This document shows, piece by piece, positions 56,859 to 64,000 of a stretch of 64,000 nt of DNA; positions within the stretch are counted from its first letter, which is position 1, and each line of letters starts with the position of its first letter. This DNA comes from Thermotoga petrophila RKU-1. Lineage in GTDB: Bacteria; Thermotogota; Thermotogae; Thermotogales; Thermotogaceae. The notes beneath the pieces were generated by a model. The model made no database searches. It saw only the letters and a program-made list of their open reading frames with translations, and was not told where the DNA came from. The stretch is from positions 558,001-622,000 of the forward strand of contig NC_009486.1 of the NCBI RefSeq assembly GCF_000016785.1. Direction: 5' to 3'. A program made the translations under genes and the position numbers.

Positions 56859-57806
56859 GTGAATGTTCTCTGCACCGGTGAAATCCTCATTGATTTCATC
56901 TCAGAGGACAAAGGAAAGAACCTTTCACAGAGTGAGCTCTTCAGAAAAAAAGCGGGAGGTTCTCCTCTGAACGTCGCCGTTGCTCTCAAAAGACTGGGAA
57001 GAGAAGTTTCCTTTCTCGGAAAACTTGGAGGAGACCAGTTCTCCGAGTTCCTACTTGAGGTGATGAAAAAAGAAGGCATAGACACAACACACATCATCTT
57101 CGATTCTTCTTGTAAGACTACCCTCGCTTTTGTGGCAAGAGACGCTCAGGGAAATCCGGATTTCGTCTTCTTCAGAGAAAAACCAGCCGATACGAATCTG
57201 AGACCGGAAGAAGTGAACATCAACCCCGCACAATTTTCTTTCCTTCACATCGGCTCGTACTCCCTCGCTATTGAACCATCAAGAAGTGCTTATCTGAAAG
57301 CGATGGAAGCGTTTTTGAAGGAAGGGAAGCCCGTCTCTTACGATCCGAACGTGAGACCCTCACTGATAGAAGACAGAAACACCTTCGTGAAGGACTTTCT
57401 CGAGATCTCTTCGAAGGTAGATATCGTAAAACTCAGCGACAAGGATCTGGAATACATCTTCCAGGAAGATTTAGAAACGGCCGTTGACAAAATTCCGATC
57501 AAGGAAAACGGCCTGCTTTTTGTGACCATGGGAGAAAGGGGATGTCTTGTGAAGTTCAAAGGAGAAAAACGTATGGTTCCTTCTTTCAAAGTAAAACCTG
57601 TGGATGCCACGGGGTGCGGAGACTCGTTCACAGCCGCTGTGATACACAAGTATCTGGAGAAAACACCTGAAACGATCGAAGACGCTGTCGAGATAGGAAA
57701 GTTCGCCAACGCCGTCGCCGCTATCGTTATCACAAGAGTAGGCGGTGTAGATGCTATGCCGGTGTTAGATGAAGTTGAAATGTTTCTATCAAATCAGGAA
57801 CGTTGA
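56859..57806 (+). CDS. PfkB-family sugar kinase (fructokinase-like)
   Basis: A 315-residue ribokinase-superfamily kinase. N-terminal signature GGSPLNVAVALKRLGREVSFLGKLGGD and the C-terminal PfkB motif with the catalytic base, DATGCGDSFTAAV. The TGEILIDF start and DPNVRPSL are typical of fructokinases; 2-keto-3-deoxygluconate kinase is an alternative. GTG start after GCGGAGGTG; a TATAAT at 56810-56815 provides a -10. Transaldolase follows 98 nt downstream. Confidence 0.88.
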   Translation: MNVLCTGEILIDFISEDKGKNLSQSELFRKKAGGSPLNVAVALKRLGREVSFLGKLGGDQFSEFLLEVMKKEGIDTTHIIFDSSCKTTLAFVARDAQGNPDFVFFREKPADTNLRPEEVNINPAQFSFLHIGSYSLAIEPSRSAYLKAMEAFLKEGKPVSYDPNVRPSLIEDRNTFVKDFLEISSKVDIVKLSDKDLEYIFQEDLETAVDKIPIKENGLLFVTMGERGCLVKFKGEKRMVPSFKVKPVDATGCGDSFTAAVIHKYLEKTPETIEDAVEIGKFANAVAAIVITRVGGVDAMPVLDEVEMFLSNQER

Positions 57807-57904
57807 GTTAACTTCTTATCAACCAAAGACTAACAGAGATTTTCAAAAACTCCTATCGAGCTCTTAAAGAAAATAAGAGAGAATAGCTTCTGGGAGGTGA
57901 AACG

Positions 57905-58561
57905 ATGAAGATCTTTCTGGACACAGCAAACTTAGAAGAGATCAAAAAAGGTGTTGAATGGGGTATCGTGGATGGAGTAACGACGAATCCAACACTGATT
58001 TCAAAGGAAGGAGCAGAGTTCAAACAGAGAGTGAAAGAGATCTGCGATCTGGTGAAAGGTCCCGTTTCTGCGGAGGTTGTGTCTCTCGACTACGAAGGCA
58101 TGGTGAGAGAGGCGAGAGAACTTGCCCAGCTCAGTGAATACGTGGTGATCAAGATACCCATGACACCCGATGGGATCAGAGCGGTGAAGACACTCTCTGC
58201 CGAAGGCATCAAGACGAACGTGACTCTGGTGTTCAGCCCAGCACAGGCCATCCTCGCCGCCAAAGCGGGCGCAACCTACGTGAGTCCCTTCATCGGAAGG
58301 ATGGACGACCTCTCGAACGATGGGATGAGAATGCTCGGCGAAATAGTCGAGATCTACGACAACTACGGATTCGAGACGGAGATCATCGCCGCAAGCATCA
58401 GACATCCAATGCACGTGGTGGAGGCAGCCCTCATGGGTGTAGACATCGTGACGATGCCCTTTGCTGTGCTTGAAAAGCTCTTCAAACACCCGATGACAGA
58501 TCTCGGTATAGAGCGTTTCATGAACGACTGGAAGAAGTACCTGGAGAACCTGAAGAAATAA
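57905..58561 (+). CDS. tal: transaldolase (TalC-like)
   Basis: A 218-residue short-form transaldolase/fructose-6-phosphate aldolase. It has [29 protein letters not shown]-like N-terminal strands, IKIPMT, the Schiff-base Lys in [12 protein letters not shown] neighbourhood, [14 protein letters not shown] and [10 protein letters not shown]. The length and the sequence around the active site fit TalC-type transaldolases of the pentose-phosphate pathway. GGGAGGTGAAACG precedes ATG, and a terminator follows at once. Confidence 0.9.
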   Translation: MKIFLDTANLEEIKKGVEWGIVDGVTTNPTLISKEGAEFKQRVKEICDLVKGPVSAEVVSLDYEGMVREARELAQLSEYVVIKIPMTPDGIRAVKTLSAEGIKTNVTLVFSPAQAILAAKAGATYVSPFIGRMDDLSNDGMRMLGEIVEIYDNYGFETEIIAASIRHPMHVVEAALMGVDIVTMPFAVLEKLFKHPMTDLGIERFMNDWKKYLENLKK

Positions 58562-58564
58562 AAA

Positions 58565-58587
58565 GCCCGCTTCCTGCGGGCTTTTTT
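58565..58587. terminator. bidirectional terminator between transaldolase and proB
   Basis: GCCCGC TTCCT GCGGGC with TTTTTT on the plus strand and TTTTT on the minus strand. It begins 4 nt after the transaldolase stop and touches the proB stop. Confidence 0.9.
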
Positions 58588-59642
58588 CATGCAAGCCACA
58601 TGTTGTCTATGTGAACGACCACCTTGTTTCCTTCGTATCCGAGGATCTTTCTCAAATCGGAAGATTTGTGACCCGCTATTTTCTCCAGATCCGAAGACGA
58701 GTAATTCACGATTCCTCGACCGACGAGTTCTCCTTCTTCGTTCACTATCTCCACCACATCTCCCACATCGAACGTTCCTTCCACACCTGTGACACCAACA
58801 GGCAGAAGGCTATTACCGCTTTTGAGTGCCTCTTCAGCTCCTTTGTTTACGTATATCTTTCCTGCAGGTTCTGAGAGAAAGGCAATCCAGGCTTTTTTTG
58901 CTTTCAAGCGTCCTTGTGGTTCAAAAACAGTACCGACAGGTTCTCCCTTCACAAACCTTGTGAGGTTTGAAACGTCGTTTCCGCTGCATATGGTCGCTTT
59001 CACACCGCATCTTGAAGCCATCAACGCAGATTCTATCTTGGATCTGATACCACCAGTTCCCCAGCTGCTCTTTCCCATATCTTTCAGTTTCACCGACTCG
59101 TCAAATCTTTCGACAAGGTTTCCGTTCTCATCGATGACTCCATCCACCGTTGTGAAAAGCACAAGGAAGTCCGCATCCCAGGCTATCGAGAACATGGCAG
59201 CGAGCGTGTCGTTGTCACCGAGTGTGATTTCTTCTGTTGCAACTGTGTCGTTTTCGTTCACGATGGGAACAACGTCGAACTCCGAGAGTCCGATCAGCGT
59301 GTTTCTGAGGTTCAGGTACCTTTTTCTGTTGGAAAAAGTGTCCCTTGTGAGCAGGATCTGGGCGATTTTGATGCCATAGAAATCGAAGGCGTTTTCGTAC
59401 ACCTTCATGAGCTGGACCTGTCCCACAGCGCAGAGAGCCTGTTTTATGTGAAGGTCCTGTGTTCTCTTTCCTTTTCCAAGATAAGTAAAGCCCGCAGCGC
59501 GGGCCCCAGATGTGATGATGGAAATTTCGTGCCCTTGACTTTTCAAACGTGCAACCTCGCGACAGAGTTCTGCGATGTAAGACTTTCTCAAGCCAGAACT
59601 TCCCACAAGCAGGTTGCTTCCAACCTTTACAACGACTTTCAT
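58587..59642 (-). CDS. proB: glutamate 5-kinase
   Basis: A 351-residue kinase for the first step of proline synthesis. The amino-acid-kinase domain (1-255) has VVKVGSNLL, SIITSGARAAG, VPIVNENDTVATEEITLGDNDTLAA and GTGGIRSKIESA. The C-terminal PUA domain begins at about 265 (PAGKIYVNKGAEEAL). The first ATG at 59648 is too close to GAGGGA; the ATG at 59642 is better spaced. Together with proA, overlapping at the stop, it makes glutamate semialdehyde. It is the last gene of the citrate synthase operon. Confidence 0.94.
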   Translation of the reverse strand: MKVVVKVGSNLLVGSSGLRKSYIAELCREVARLKSQGHEISIITSGARAAGFTYLGKGKRTQDLHIKQALCAVGQVQLMKVYENAFDFYGIKIAQILLTRDTFSNRKRYLNLRNTLIGLSEFDVVPIVNENDTVATEEITLGDNDTLAAMFSIAWDADFLVLFTTVDGVIDENGNLVERFDESVKLKDMGKSSWGTGGIRSKIESALMASRCGVKATICSGNDVSNLTRFVKGEPVGTVFEPQGRLKAKKAWIAFLSEPAGKIYVNKGAEEALKSGNSLLPVGVTGVEGTFDVGDVVEIVNEEGELVGRGIVNYSSSDLEKIAGHKSSDLRKILGYEGNKVVVHIDNMWLA

Positions 59643-59644
59643 AA

Positions 59645-60892
59645 TCATTCCCTCACATGATAATTTCCAAGAACGACGAATTTGTACGTGGTGAGCTCTC
59701 TGAGTCCCACAGGACCTCTTGCGTGGAATCTCTGAGTGCTGATTCCGATCTCGGCACCGAATCCGAACTGTCCACCGTCTGTGAACCTGGTCGAAGCGTT
59801 CACGTAAACGGCTGCGGCATCGATTTCTGAAACGAACTTTTTAGCGTTCGAATAGTTTTCAGTCAGAATCGATTCGGAATGTCCTGTGGAATATTTCTTT
59901 ATATGCTCAATTGCCTCATCCACATCTCTGACCACTTTGATGGCGATGATGAGATCCAGATACTCGGTGGGCCAGTCCTCTTCAGTAGCCGGTACCACGT
60001 CCGGCACGATTTCTCTGGTCTTTTCACAGCCTCTCACTTCGACGCCGTGTTTTCTCAGCTCCTCCACGATCACAGGAAGAAACTCCTTCGCTATCTTCTC
60101 ATGAACGAGCAGTTTCTCTGCAGCGTTACAGGTACCAGGCCTTTGTGTCTTCGCGTTTATTATGACCGGAACAGCCTTCTTCAGATCGGCGCTCTCGTCA
60201 ACGAAGATGTGACAGTTTCCAACACCTGTTTCGAGCACCGGAACGGTCGCGTTGTCACGCACAAAGCTGATGAGGCCGTATCCACCACGTGGGATGACGA
60301 GGGAGAGATATTCTCTGAGCCGTATCATTTCAAGAACGAGGGATCTGTCAGTGTTTTCGATGAATTCGACGGAACTTTCCGGAACCTCTGTTTCTCTGAG
60401 CGCCTCCTTTATGGCCAAAACTATCGCTTTGTTCGAGTTCAGAGCGTCGGATCCGCCCCTGAGAAGTATGGTGTTACCGCTCTTCAGGGCCAAGATCGTG
60501 GTCTCCACAGTGACGTTCGGTCTGGATTCGTAAATGATCCCTATCGGACCGATGGGAACCCTTACCCTTGCAATTCTGAGTCCATCCTCCCTCACCCAAG
60601 AATCGATCACTTCTCCAACCGGATCTTTCAATCCGATTACCGTTTCGCACGCTTTTATCATCTCATCTATTCTTTTATCGTTCAGAGCGAGTCTATCAAC
60701 GAGGGACTCCTTCACACCCCGTTCGCGGGCCTTTTCCACATCGATTTTGTTCGCTTCGAGGATTTCTTTTCTCTTCTCGTCGAGTTTCTCGGCTATTTTC
60801 TTTATCGCCTTGTTCTTTTCCCTCGTTGTTGCGTTCCTCAGAACATCCCAAGCTTCCCGTACTTTCTTCGCCTTCTCGAGGAGTTCATCCAC
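59645..60892 (-). CDS. proA: glutamate-5-semialdehyde dehydrogenase (gamma-glutamyl phosphate reductase)
   Basis: A 415-residue NADPH-dependent aldehyde-dehydrogenase-fold enzyme reducing glutamyl phosphate. Motifs are GPIGIIYESRPNVTVE, LRGGSDALNSN, VIPRGGYGLI, the catalytic Cys in QRPGTCNAAEKLL and FGAEIGISTQRFHARGPVGL. GTG at 60892, behind GGGGGTGA, gives the family length; the frame opens three codons earlier. The upstream gene is leuD, 12 nt away. Confidence 0.95.
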   Translation of the reverse strand: MDELLEKAKKVREAWDVLRNATTREKNKAIKKIAEKLDEKRKEILEANKIDVEKARERGVKESLVDRLALNDKRIDEMIKACETVIGLKDPVGEVIDSWVREDGLRIARVRVPIGPIGIIYESRPNVTVETTILALKSGNTILLRGGSDALNSNKAIVLAIKEALRETEVPESSVEFIENTDRSLVLEMIRLREYLSLVIPRGGYGLISFVRDNATVPVLETGVGNCHIFVDESADLKKAVPVIINAKTQRPGTCNAAEKLLVHEKIAKEFLPVIVEELRKHGVEVRGCEKTREIVPDVVPATEEDWPTEYLDLIIAIKVVRDVDEAIEHIKKYSTGHSESILTENYSNAKKFVSEIDAAAVYVNASTRFTDGGQFGFGAEIGISTQRFHARGPVGLRELTTYKFVVLGNYHVRE

Positions 60893-60904
60893 AATCCTCA
60901 CCCC

Positions 60905-61405
60905 CTAAACTCTTGGGAAGGAACCGTGCTTTTTCAGATAGTTCACTATACCGTCTTCTTTCAGTATCTCGAGGAGAAACTTCGGAATCGGAGTGAATCT
61001 GTATTCTTTTCCTGTTGTGAGGTTCTTCAAAACACCGTTTTCGAGATCTATCTCAAGTTCGTCTCCCTGGTTGATCTCGTCGACTTCCTTGAGCTCTATG
61101 ACTGGAAGTCCCACATTGATGGCGTTTCGGTAGAAGATCCTTGCGAAAGACTTCGCCACGATACAGGAAACACCAGCGATCTTTATGATACGCGCAGCGT
61201 GCTCTCTGGAAGAACCAAGTCCGAAGTTCTTGCCAGCCACGATGATGTCACCTTTCTGCACCTTCTTCGCGAAATCCTCCATGGCATCTTCCAAGACGTG
61301 TTTTGCGAGCTCCTCAAGATTGTTCCTCAGATGAAAATACCTTCCAGGTGCTATATGGTCAGTCGATATATTGTCACCGAATTTCCAGACTCTTCCCCTT
61401 ATCAT
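60905..61405 (-). CDS. leuD: 3-isopropylmalate dehydratase small subunit-like
   Basis: A 166-residue aconitase swivel-domain protein: DNISTDHIAPGRYFHL, GKNFGLGSSREHAARIIKIAG with the substrate-binding SSREHA, and KSFARIFYRNAINVGLP. It forms the active isomerase with the large subunit encoded immediately upstream. The YLRT loop which tells isopropylmalate from homoaconitate specificity is replaced here by HIAPGRYFH-type sequence, so substrate is open. Its location beside citrate synthase and proAB suggests that citrate or homocitrate isomerisation should be considered. Confidence 0.88.
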   Translation of the reverse strand: MIRGRVWKFGDNISTDHIAPGRYFHLRNNLEELAKHVLEDAMEDFAKKVQKGDIIVAGKNFGLGSSREHAARIIKIAGVSCIVAKSFARIFYRNAINVGLPVIELKEVDEINQGDELEIDLENGVLKNLTTGKEYRFTPIPKFLLEILKEDGIVNYLKKHGSFPRV

Positions 61406-61418
61406 GCTTCACCCTCCT

Positions 61419-62675
61419 TCAAATGAATCTTCTTGGATCTGTGATGTATCCGGTTACCGCGGTGGCTGCCGCCGTTGCAGGAGAAGCAAGGTATATCTCC
61501 GCATTGGGATTCCCCATCCTTCCCTTGAAGTTTCTGTTCTGCGTGGAAAGTACCCTCTCTCCGTCTCCAAGAACACCCATGTGGATTCCAACACATGGGC
61601 CGCAACCTGGTGGTATAACTGCCGCTCCGAGTTCAACAAATTTCTTGATTATTCCCTTTTCAAGGGCGTCCATGTAGACCTTCCTTGAAGCGGGGCCGAC
61701 GATCAGCCTCACATCCGGGTGCTTTCCGTGTTTCTCAAGAATTTTCAAAGCGATCTCAAGATCCTGAAGTCTTCCGTTCGTACAGGTTCCTATGAACACT
61801 TGATCTATCTTTATCTTTTCCTTTTCAACCTCGCTCACCTTTCTCACGTTGTCCACATAGTGAGGCAAAGAGACGAGTGGTTCGAGTGTGTCGGCATCTA
61901 TCTCTATCTCTGTCTCGTAAACCGCGTCTGGATCTGCTTTCAACTCTCTGAAGTCCTCCTCTCTTCCCATCTTTTTCAGGAACTCTCTGGTCTTCTCATC
62001 AGAAGGCATGAGACCTGCTTTCGCTCCCACTTCCACCGCCATGTTGGAAATGGTGAGTCTGTCCTCCACATTCATATTTTCGATACAGCTTCCATGGAAC
62101 TCCAACGCTTTGTAAGTTGCGCCGTCGCTTCCCAGAATTCTCGCGATCTCGAGAATGATGTCTTTCGCGTAAACTCCATCCTGTAACTTCCCGTTCACCA
62201 CAACCTTGATCGTCTCAGGTACTTTGAACCAGTTCTGTCCAAGCCCGAAGATGATCGCAACATCTGTGGACCCCATTCCCGTTCCGAAAGCACCGAGCCC
62301 ACCGGCAGTGCAGGTGTGCGAATCCGCACCTGCTACCAGATCGCCGGGTTTCACGTATTTTTCCGCGAGGATCTGGTGGGATATCCCGTCTCCCGCATCG
62401 AAAACCTTGACTCCCATCTCTTTTCCAAATTCTCTCATCATCTTCTGCGAATTCGAAAGCTCTTTCCTCGGGCTCGGAGAAGCGTGATCGATGAAGAGGA
62501 AGGCCTTCGGGACCTTCACTTCTTTGAAGCCGAGTTCTCTGAATTCGTTTATCATCAGGGGGCCTGTTCCATCCTGGGCCATGGCTATATCCACTCTCGC
62601 GAGTACGATTTCTCCGGCTTTCACGTCTCTTCCAGTATGTTCAGAAAAGATCTTTTCTGCGAGTGTCTTACCCAT
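61419..62675 (-). CDS. leuC: 3-isopropylmalate dehydratase large subunit-like
   Basis: A 418-residue 4Fe-4S dehydratase of the aconitase superfamily. Cluster cysteines lie in ADSHTCTAGGLGAFGTG, IGTCTNGRLQDLE and PGCGPCVG; the SPATAAATAVTG tail is typical. The open frame starts at 62732, but ATG at 62675 behind GGAGGGATGAGA gives the standard N-terminus, overlapping citrate synthase by 8 nt. Biochemical role could be leucine synthesis or isomerisation of citrate-like acids, as with HacA. Monomers of this length belong to the short archaeal-type group. Confidence 0.9.
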   Translation of the reverse strand: MGKTLAEKIFSEHTGRDVKAGEIVLARVDIAMAQDGTGPLMINEFRELGFKEVKVPKAFLFIDHASPSPRKELSNSQKMMREFGKEMGVKVFDAGDGISHQILAEKYVKPGDLVAGADSHTCTAGGLGAFGTGMGSTDVAIIFGLGQNWFKVPETIKVVVNGKLQDGVYAKDIILEIARILGSDGATYKALEFHGSCIENMNVEDRLTISNMAVEVGAKAGLMPSDEKTREFLKKMGREEDFRELKADPDAVYETEIEIDADTLEPLVSLPHYVDNVRKVSEVEKEKIKIDQVFIGTCTNGRLQDLEIALKILEKHGKHPDVRLIVGPASRKVYMDALEKGIIKKFVELGAAVIPPGCGPCVGIHMGVLGDGERVLSTQNRNFKGRMGNPNAEIYLASPATAAATAVTGYITDPRRFI

Positions 62676-63771
62676 TCTCATCCCTCCGCTCGATAGGAAT
62701 GTATTCGACATCCATAGGACCCACGTACTCACTAGTTGGTCTGATCAGCTTGTTGTCGCTCACGTATTCGATCACATGAGCGGTCCATCCGACAACGCGA
62801 GCAGTTGCAAACAGGGCAGTGAACATGTTCCTTGGAAAACCGAGCTCTTCGAAGAGAACGCTCGAATACAGATCCACATTCGGGTATATGTTTTTGATCT
62901 TGTTAGAAACGATGTATTCTTCCAGCTTGCTGGCGATTCTGAACAGTTTGCTATCTGGAAAGTGTTCCTGAAGAACTCTCTTCAAAAACACCGCTCTCGG
63001 ATCGTAAGTTTTGTAAACTCGATGCCCGAATCCCATGATCTTTCTTTTCTCTTTCAGACACTTTTGAACGAACTCTTCCACCCTGTCTTCACTTCCGATC
63101 TCTTCTAGCATGGGCGGAACCTTTTCACTCGCACCACCGTGGAGAGGACCCTTGAGCGCACCGAGAGCCCCTACAATACAGGAATAAAGATCGGAGAGCG
63201 TGGAAGCTATCACAAGCGCGGCAAAGGTGGAAGCGTTTATATCTTGCTCCATGAGAAGAATGAACGCAGATTCCAGAAGACGGATCTTTTCGTTTCTCTC
63301 TCCGAACATCATGTAGTAGAAGTTCTCAACGTGTGATAAGTCTTTTCTTGGCTTTATCAGTTCTTTTCCTTTAGAGTATCTGTAGTAATACGCCAGTATT
63401 GTGGGAAAGACGCTGGCAACCCTGATGGCTTTTTCTCTGAGATCCTCATCGTTCCCATCCATGGAACCGTGAATGGAAAGGAATATCTTCAAAACATCAA
63501 TGTAATGAAGGTCTTTCGGAAGATGGTAAAGAATTTCAAGGGCTTCATCAGGAAGCTCTCTGTAATCTGCCATTTTCCTTTTGAATTCTTCAAGCTCACT
63601 CTTTGTGGGAAGCTTTCCGTACCAGAGAAAGTAGGCCGTTTCTTCGAAAGTCGATTTTTCCGCGAGTTCCTCAACCGGTATTCCTCGGTAGTAGAGTCTT
63701 CCGTTGATGCCGTCCAGATAGCATATCGAACTTTCACATATTTTGACGCCTTCCAGTCCCTTTTGTATCAA
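62668..63771 (-). CDS. gltA: citrate synthase
   Basis: The 367-residue enzyme condenses oxaloacetate and acetyl-CoA. Active-site sequences are GALKGPLHGGASEKV (His), MGFGHRVYKTYDPRA (His) and YPNVDLYSS (Asp). The short length is that of the dimeric thermophile/archaeal type; 2-methylcitrate synthase is the alternative in this group. TTG start with GGAGGTG upstream. It is first in an operon gltA-leuC-leuD-proA-proB, pointing to glutamate/proline supply in an organism lacking a full citric acid cycle (inference). Confidence 0.93.
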   Translation of the reverse strand: MIQKGLEGVKICESSICYLDGINGRLYYRGIPVEELAEKSTFEETAYFLWYGKLPTKSELEEFKRKMADYRELPDEALEILYHLPKDLHYIDVLKIFLSIHGSMDGNDEDLREKAIRVASVFPTILAYYYRYSKGKELIKPRKDLSHVENFYYMMFGERNEKIRLLESAFILLMEQDINASTFAALVIASTLSDLYSCIVGALGALKGPLHGGASEKVPPMLEEIGSEDRVEEFVQKCLKEKRKIMGFGHRVYKTYDPRAVFLKRVLQEHFPDSKLFRIASKLEEYIVSNKIKNIYPNVDLYSSVLFEELGFPRNMFTALFATARVVGWTAHVIEYVSDNKLIRPTSEYVGPMDVEYIPIERRDENG

Positions 63772-63793
63772 AATAACACCTCCGTGTTGTATA

Positions 63794-63821
63794 ACTATAC
63801 ACTGGAACGATTAAAAATGAA
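63794..63821 (-). promoter_or_regulatory. promoter of the citrate synthase operon
   Basis: Minus-strand TTCATT (63816-63821), 16 bp, TATAGT (63794-63799), about 23 nt before the TTG start. Confidence 0.5.
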
Positions 63822-63922
63822 GGAGGGCTTTGGGAAATTTTACCATACAAACTTGAAGGTAAAGTTAAACAGTACTGCATGGCACAGGCTGGCATTTTAA
63901 TGCTTTTCGTTTTGAAAAAGAT

Positions 63923-63952
63923 TTAACACTTTCGCAGAAAAATTGGTAGAAT
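63923..63952 (+). promoter_or_regulatory. promoter of the phosphofructokinase gene
   Basis: TTAACA (63923-63928), 18 bp, TAGAAT (63947-63952), 36 nt before the GTG start. Confidence 0.5.
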
Positions 63953-63988
63953 ATGTTTTGAAGACATTAAGCAAGGGGAGGGGTTGAA

Positions 63989-64000
63989 GTGGCTGAAAGA
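63989..64000 (+). CDS. start of PPi-dependent 6-phosphofructokinase (partial)
   Basis: Only four codons are in the window: GTG GCT GAA AGA (MAER) behind GGGGAGGGG. From memory, the pyrophosphate-dependent phosphofructokinase of T. maritima starts MAERLGIL and lies beside the citrate synthase gene. The identification rests on that and on the promoter and ribosome-binding site. Confidence 0.5.

Noticed and set aside
59879-61426. 515-codon open frame on the plus strand
   Set aside because: It is exactly antisense to proA and leuD, which are conserved throughout; it has no ribosome-binding site and its translation has no recognisable motif. The codon bias of these genes leaves the antisense frame open.

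Overview
The window looks like a chromosomal segment of a hyperthermophilic Thermotoga, very close to T. maritima but probably not strain MSB8. Supporting points are the Glu/Lys/Arg-rich proteins, strong GGAGGTGA ribosome-binding sites, frequent GTG/TTG starts and tightly overlapping operons. It also carries a CRISPR repeat of the Thermotoga type and proteins I recognise from memory of T. maritima (esterase EstD, GH29 fucosidase, fused AroKB, 338-aa DAHP synthase, the start of PPi-phosphofructokinase). Strain identity is inference.

Layout. 0-5 kb: glycosyltransferase, lipid-kinase-like protein, a damaged iron alcohol dehydrogenase and threonine dehydratase. 5-10.2 kb: an efflux operon of two TolC-like proteins, a membrane-fusion protein, an ABC ATPase and a MacB-type permease. 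10.2-11.3 kb: a CRISPR array without cas genes, its promoter and a decayed gene. 11.4-19 kb: a LysE-type exporter facing a seven-gene aromatic operon (aroF-tyrA-aroA-aroE-aroC-aroKB-aroQ). 19-21.7 kb: an MFS transporter operon with a DUF2089 protein, then a tiny transcription unit encoding a 24-residue peptide. 21.7-29.6 kb: a radical-SAM protein, esterase, five pyrimidine genes and an amidohydrolase in one run. 29.6-31.3 kb: a type II restriction-modification pair and tRNA-Thr. 31.4-36.8 kb: a TRAP-transporter catabolic operon. 37-40.8 kb: a copper module. 40.8-56.8 kb: a glycan-degradation region that fits xyloglucan side chains (GH42, GH31, GH29, isomerase, kinase, oxidoreductases, oligosaccharide-binding protein). 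56.9-64 kb: sugar kinase, transaldolase, a citrate synthase-leuCD-proAB operon and the first codons of a phosphofructokinase.

The most striking structure lies upstream of aroF (18763-18990, minus strand). It comprises a promoter, a 27-codon leader peptide containing Tyr-Tyr-Tyr-Phe-Trp-Phe, and three alternating RNA segments ending in an intrinsic terminator. Together these make a complete ribosome-mediated attenuator sensing all three aromatic amino acids and controlling the whole pathway. Other points of interest are a perfect intrinsic terminator inside the pyrC coding sequence, an aldolase split by a deletion in the fucose operon, an alcohol dehydrogenase whose second codon is a stop, a fresh 36-bp in-frame duplication in an outer-membrane efflux gene, and a Fur-like box on the short-peptide transcript.
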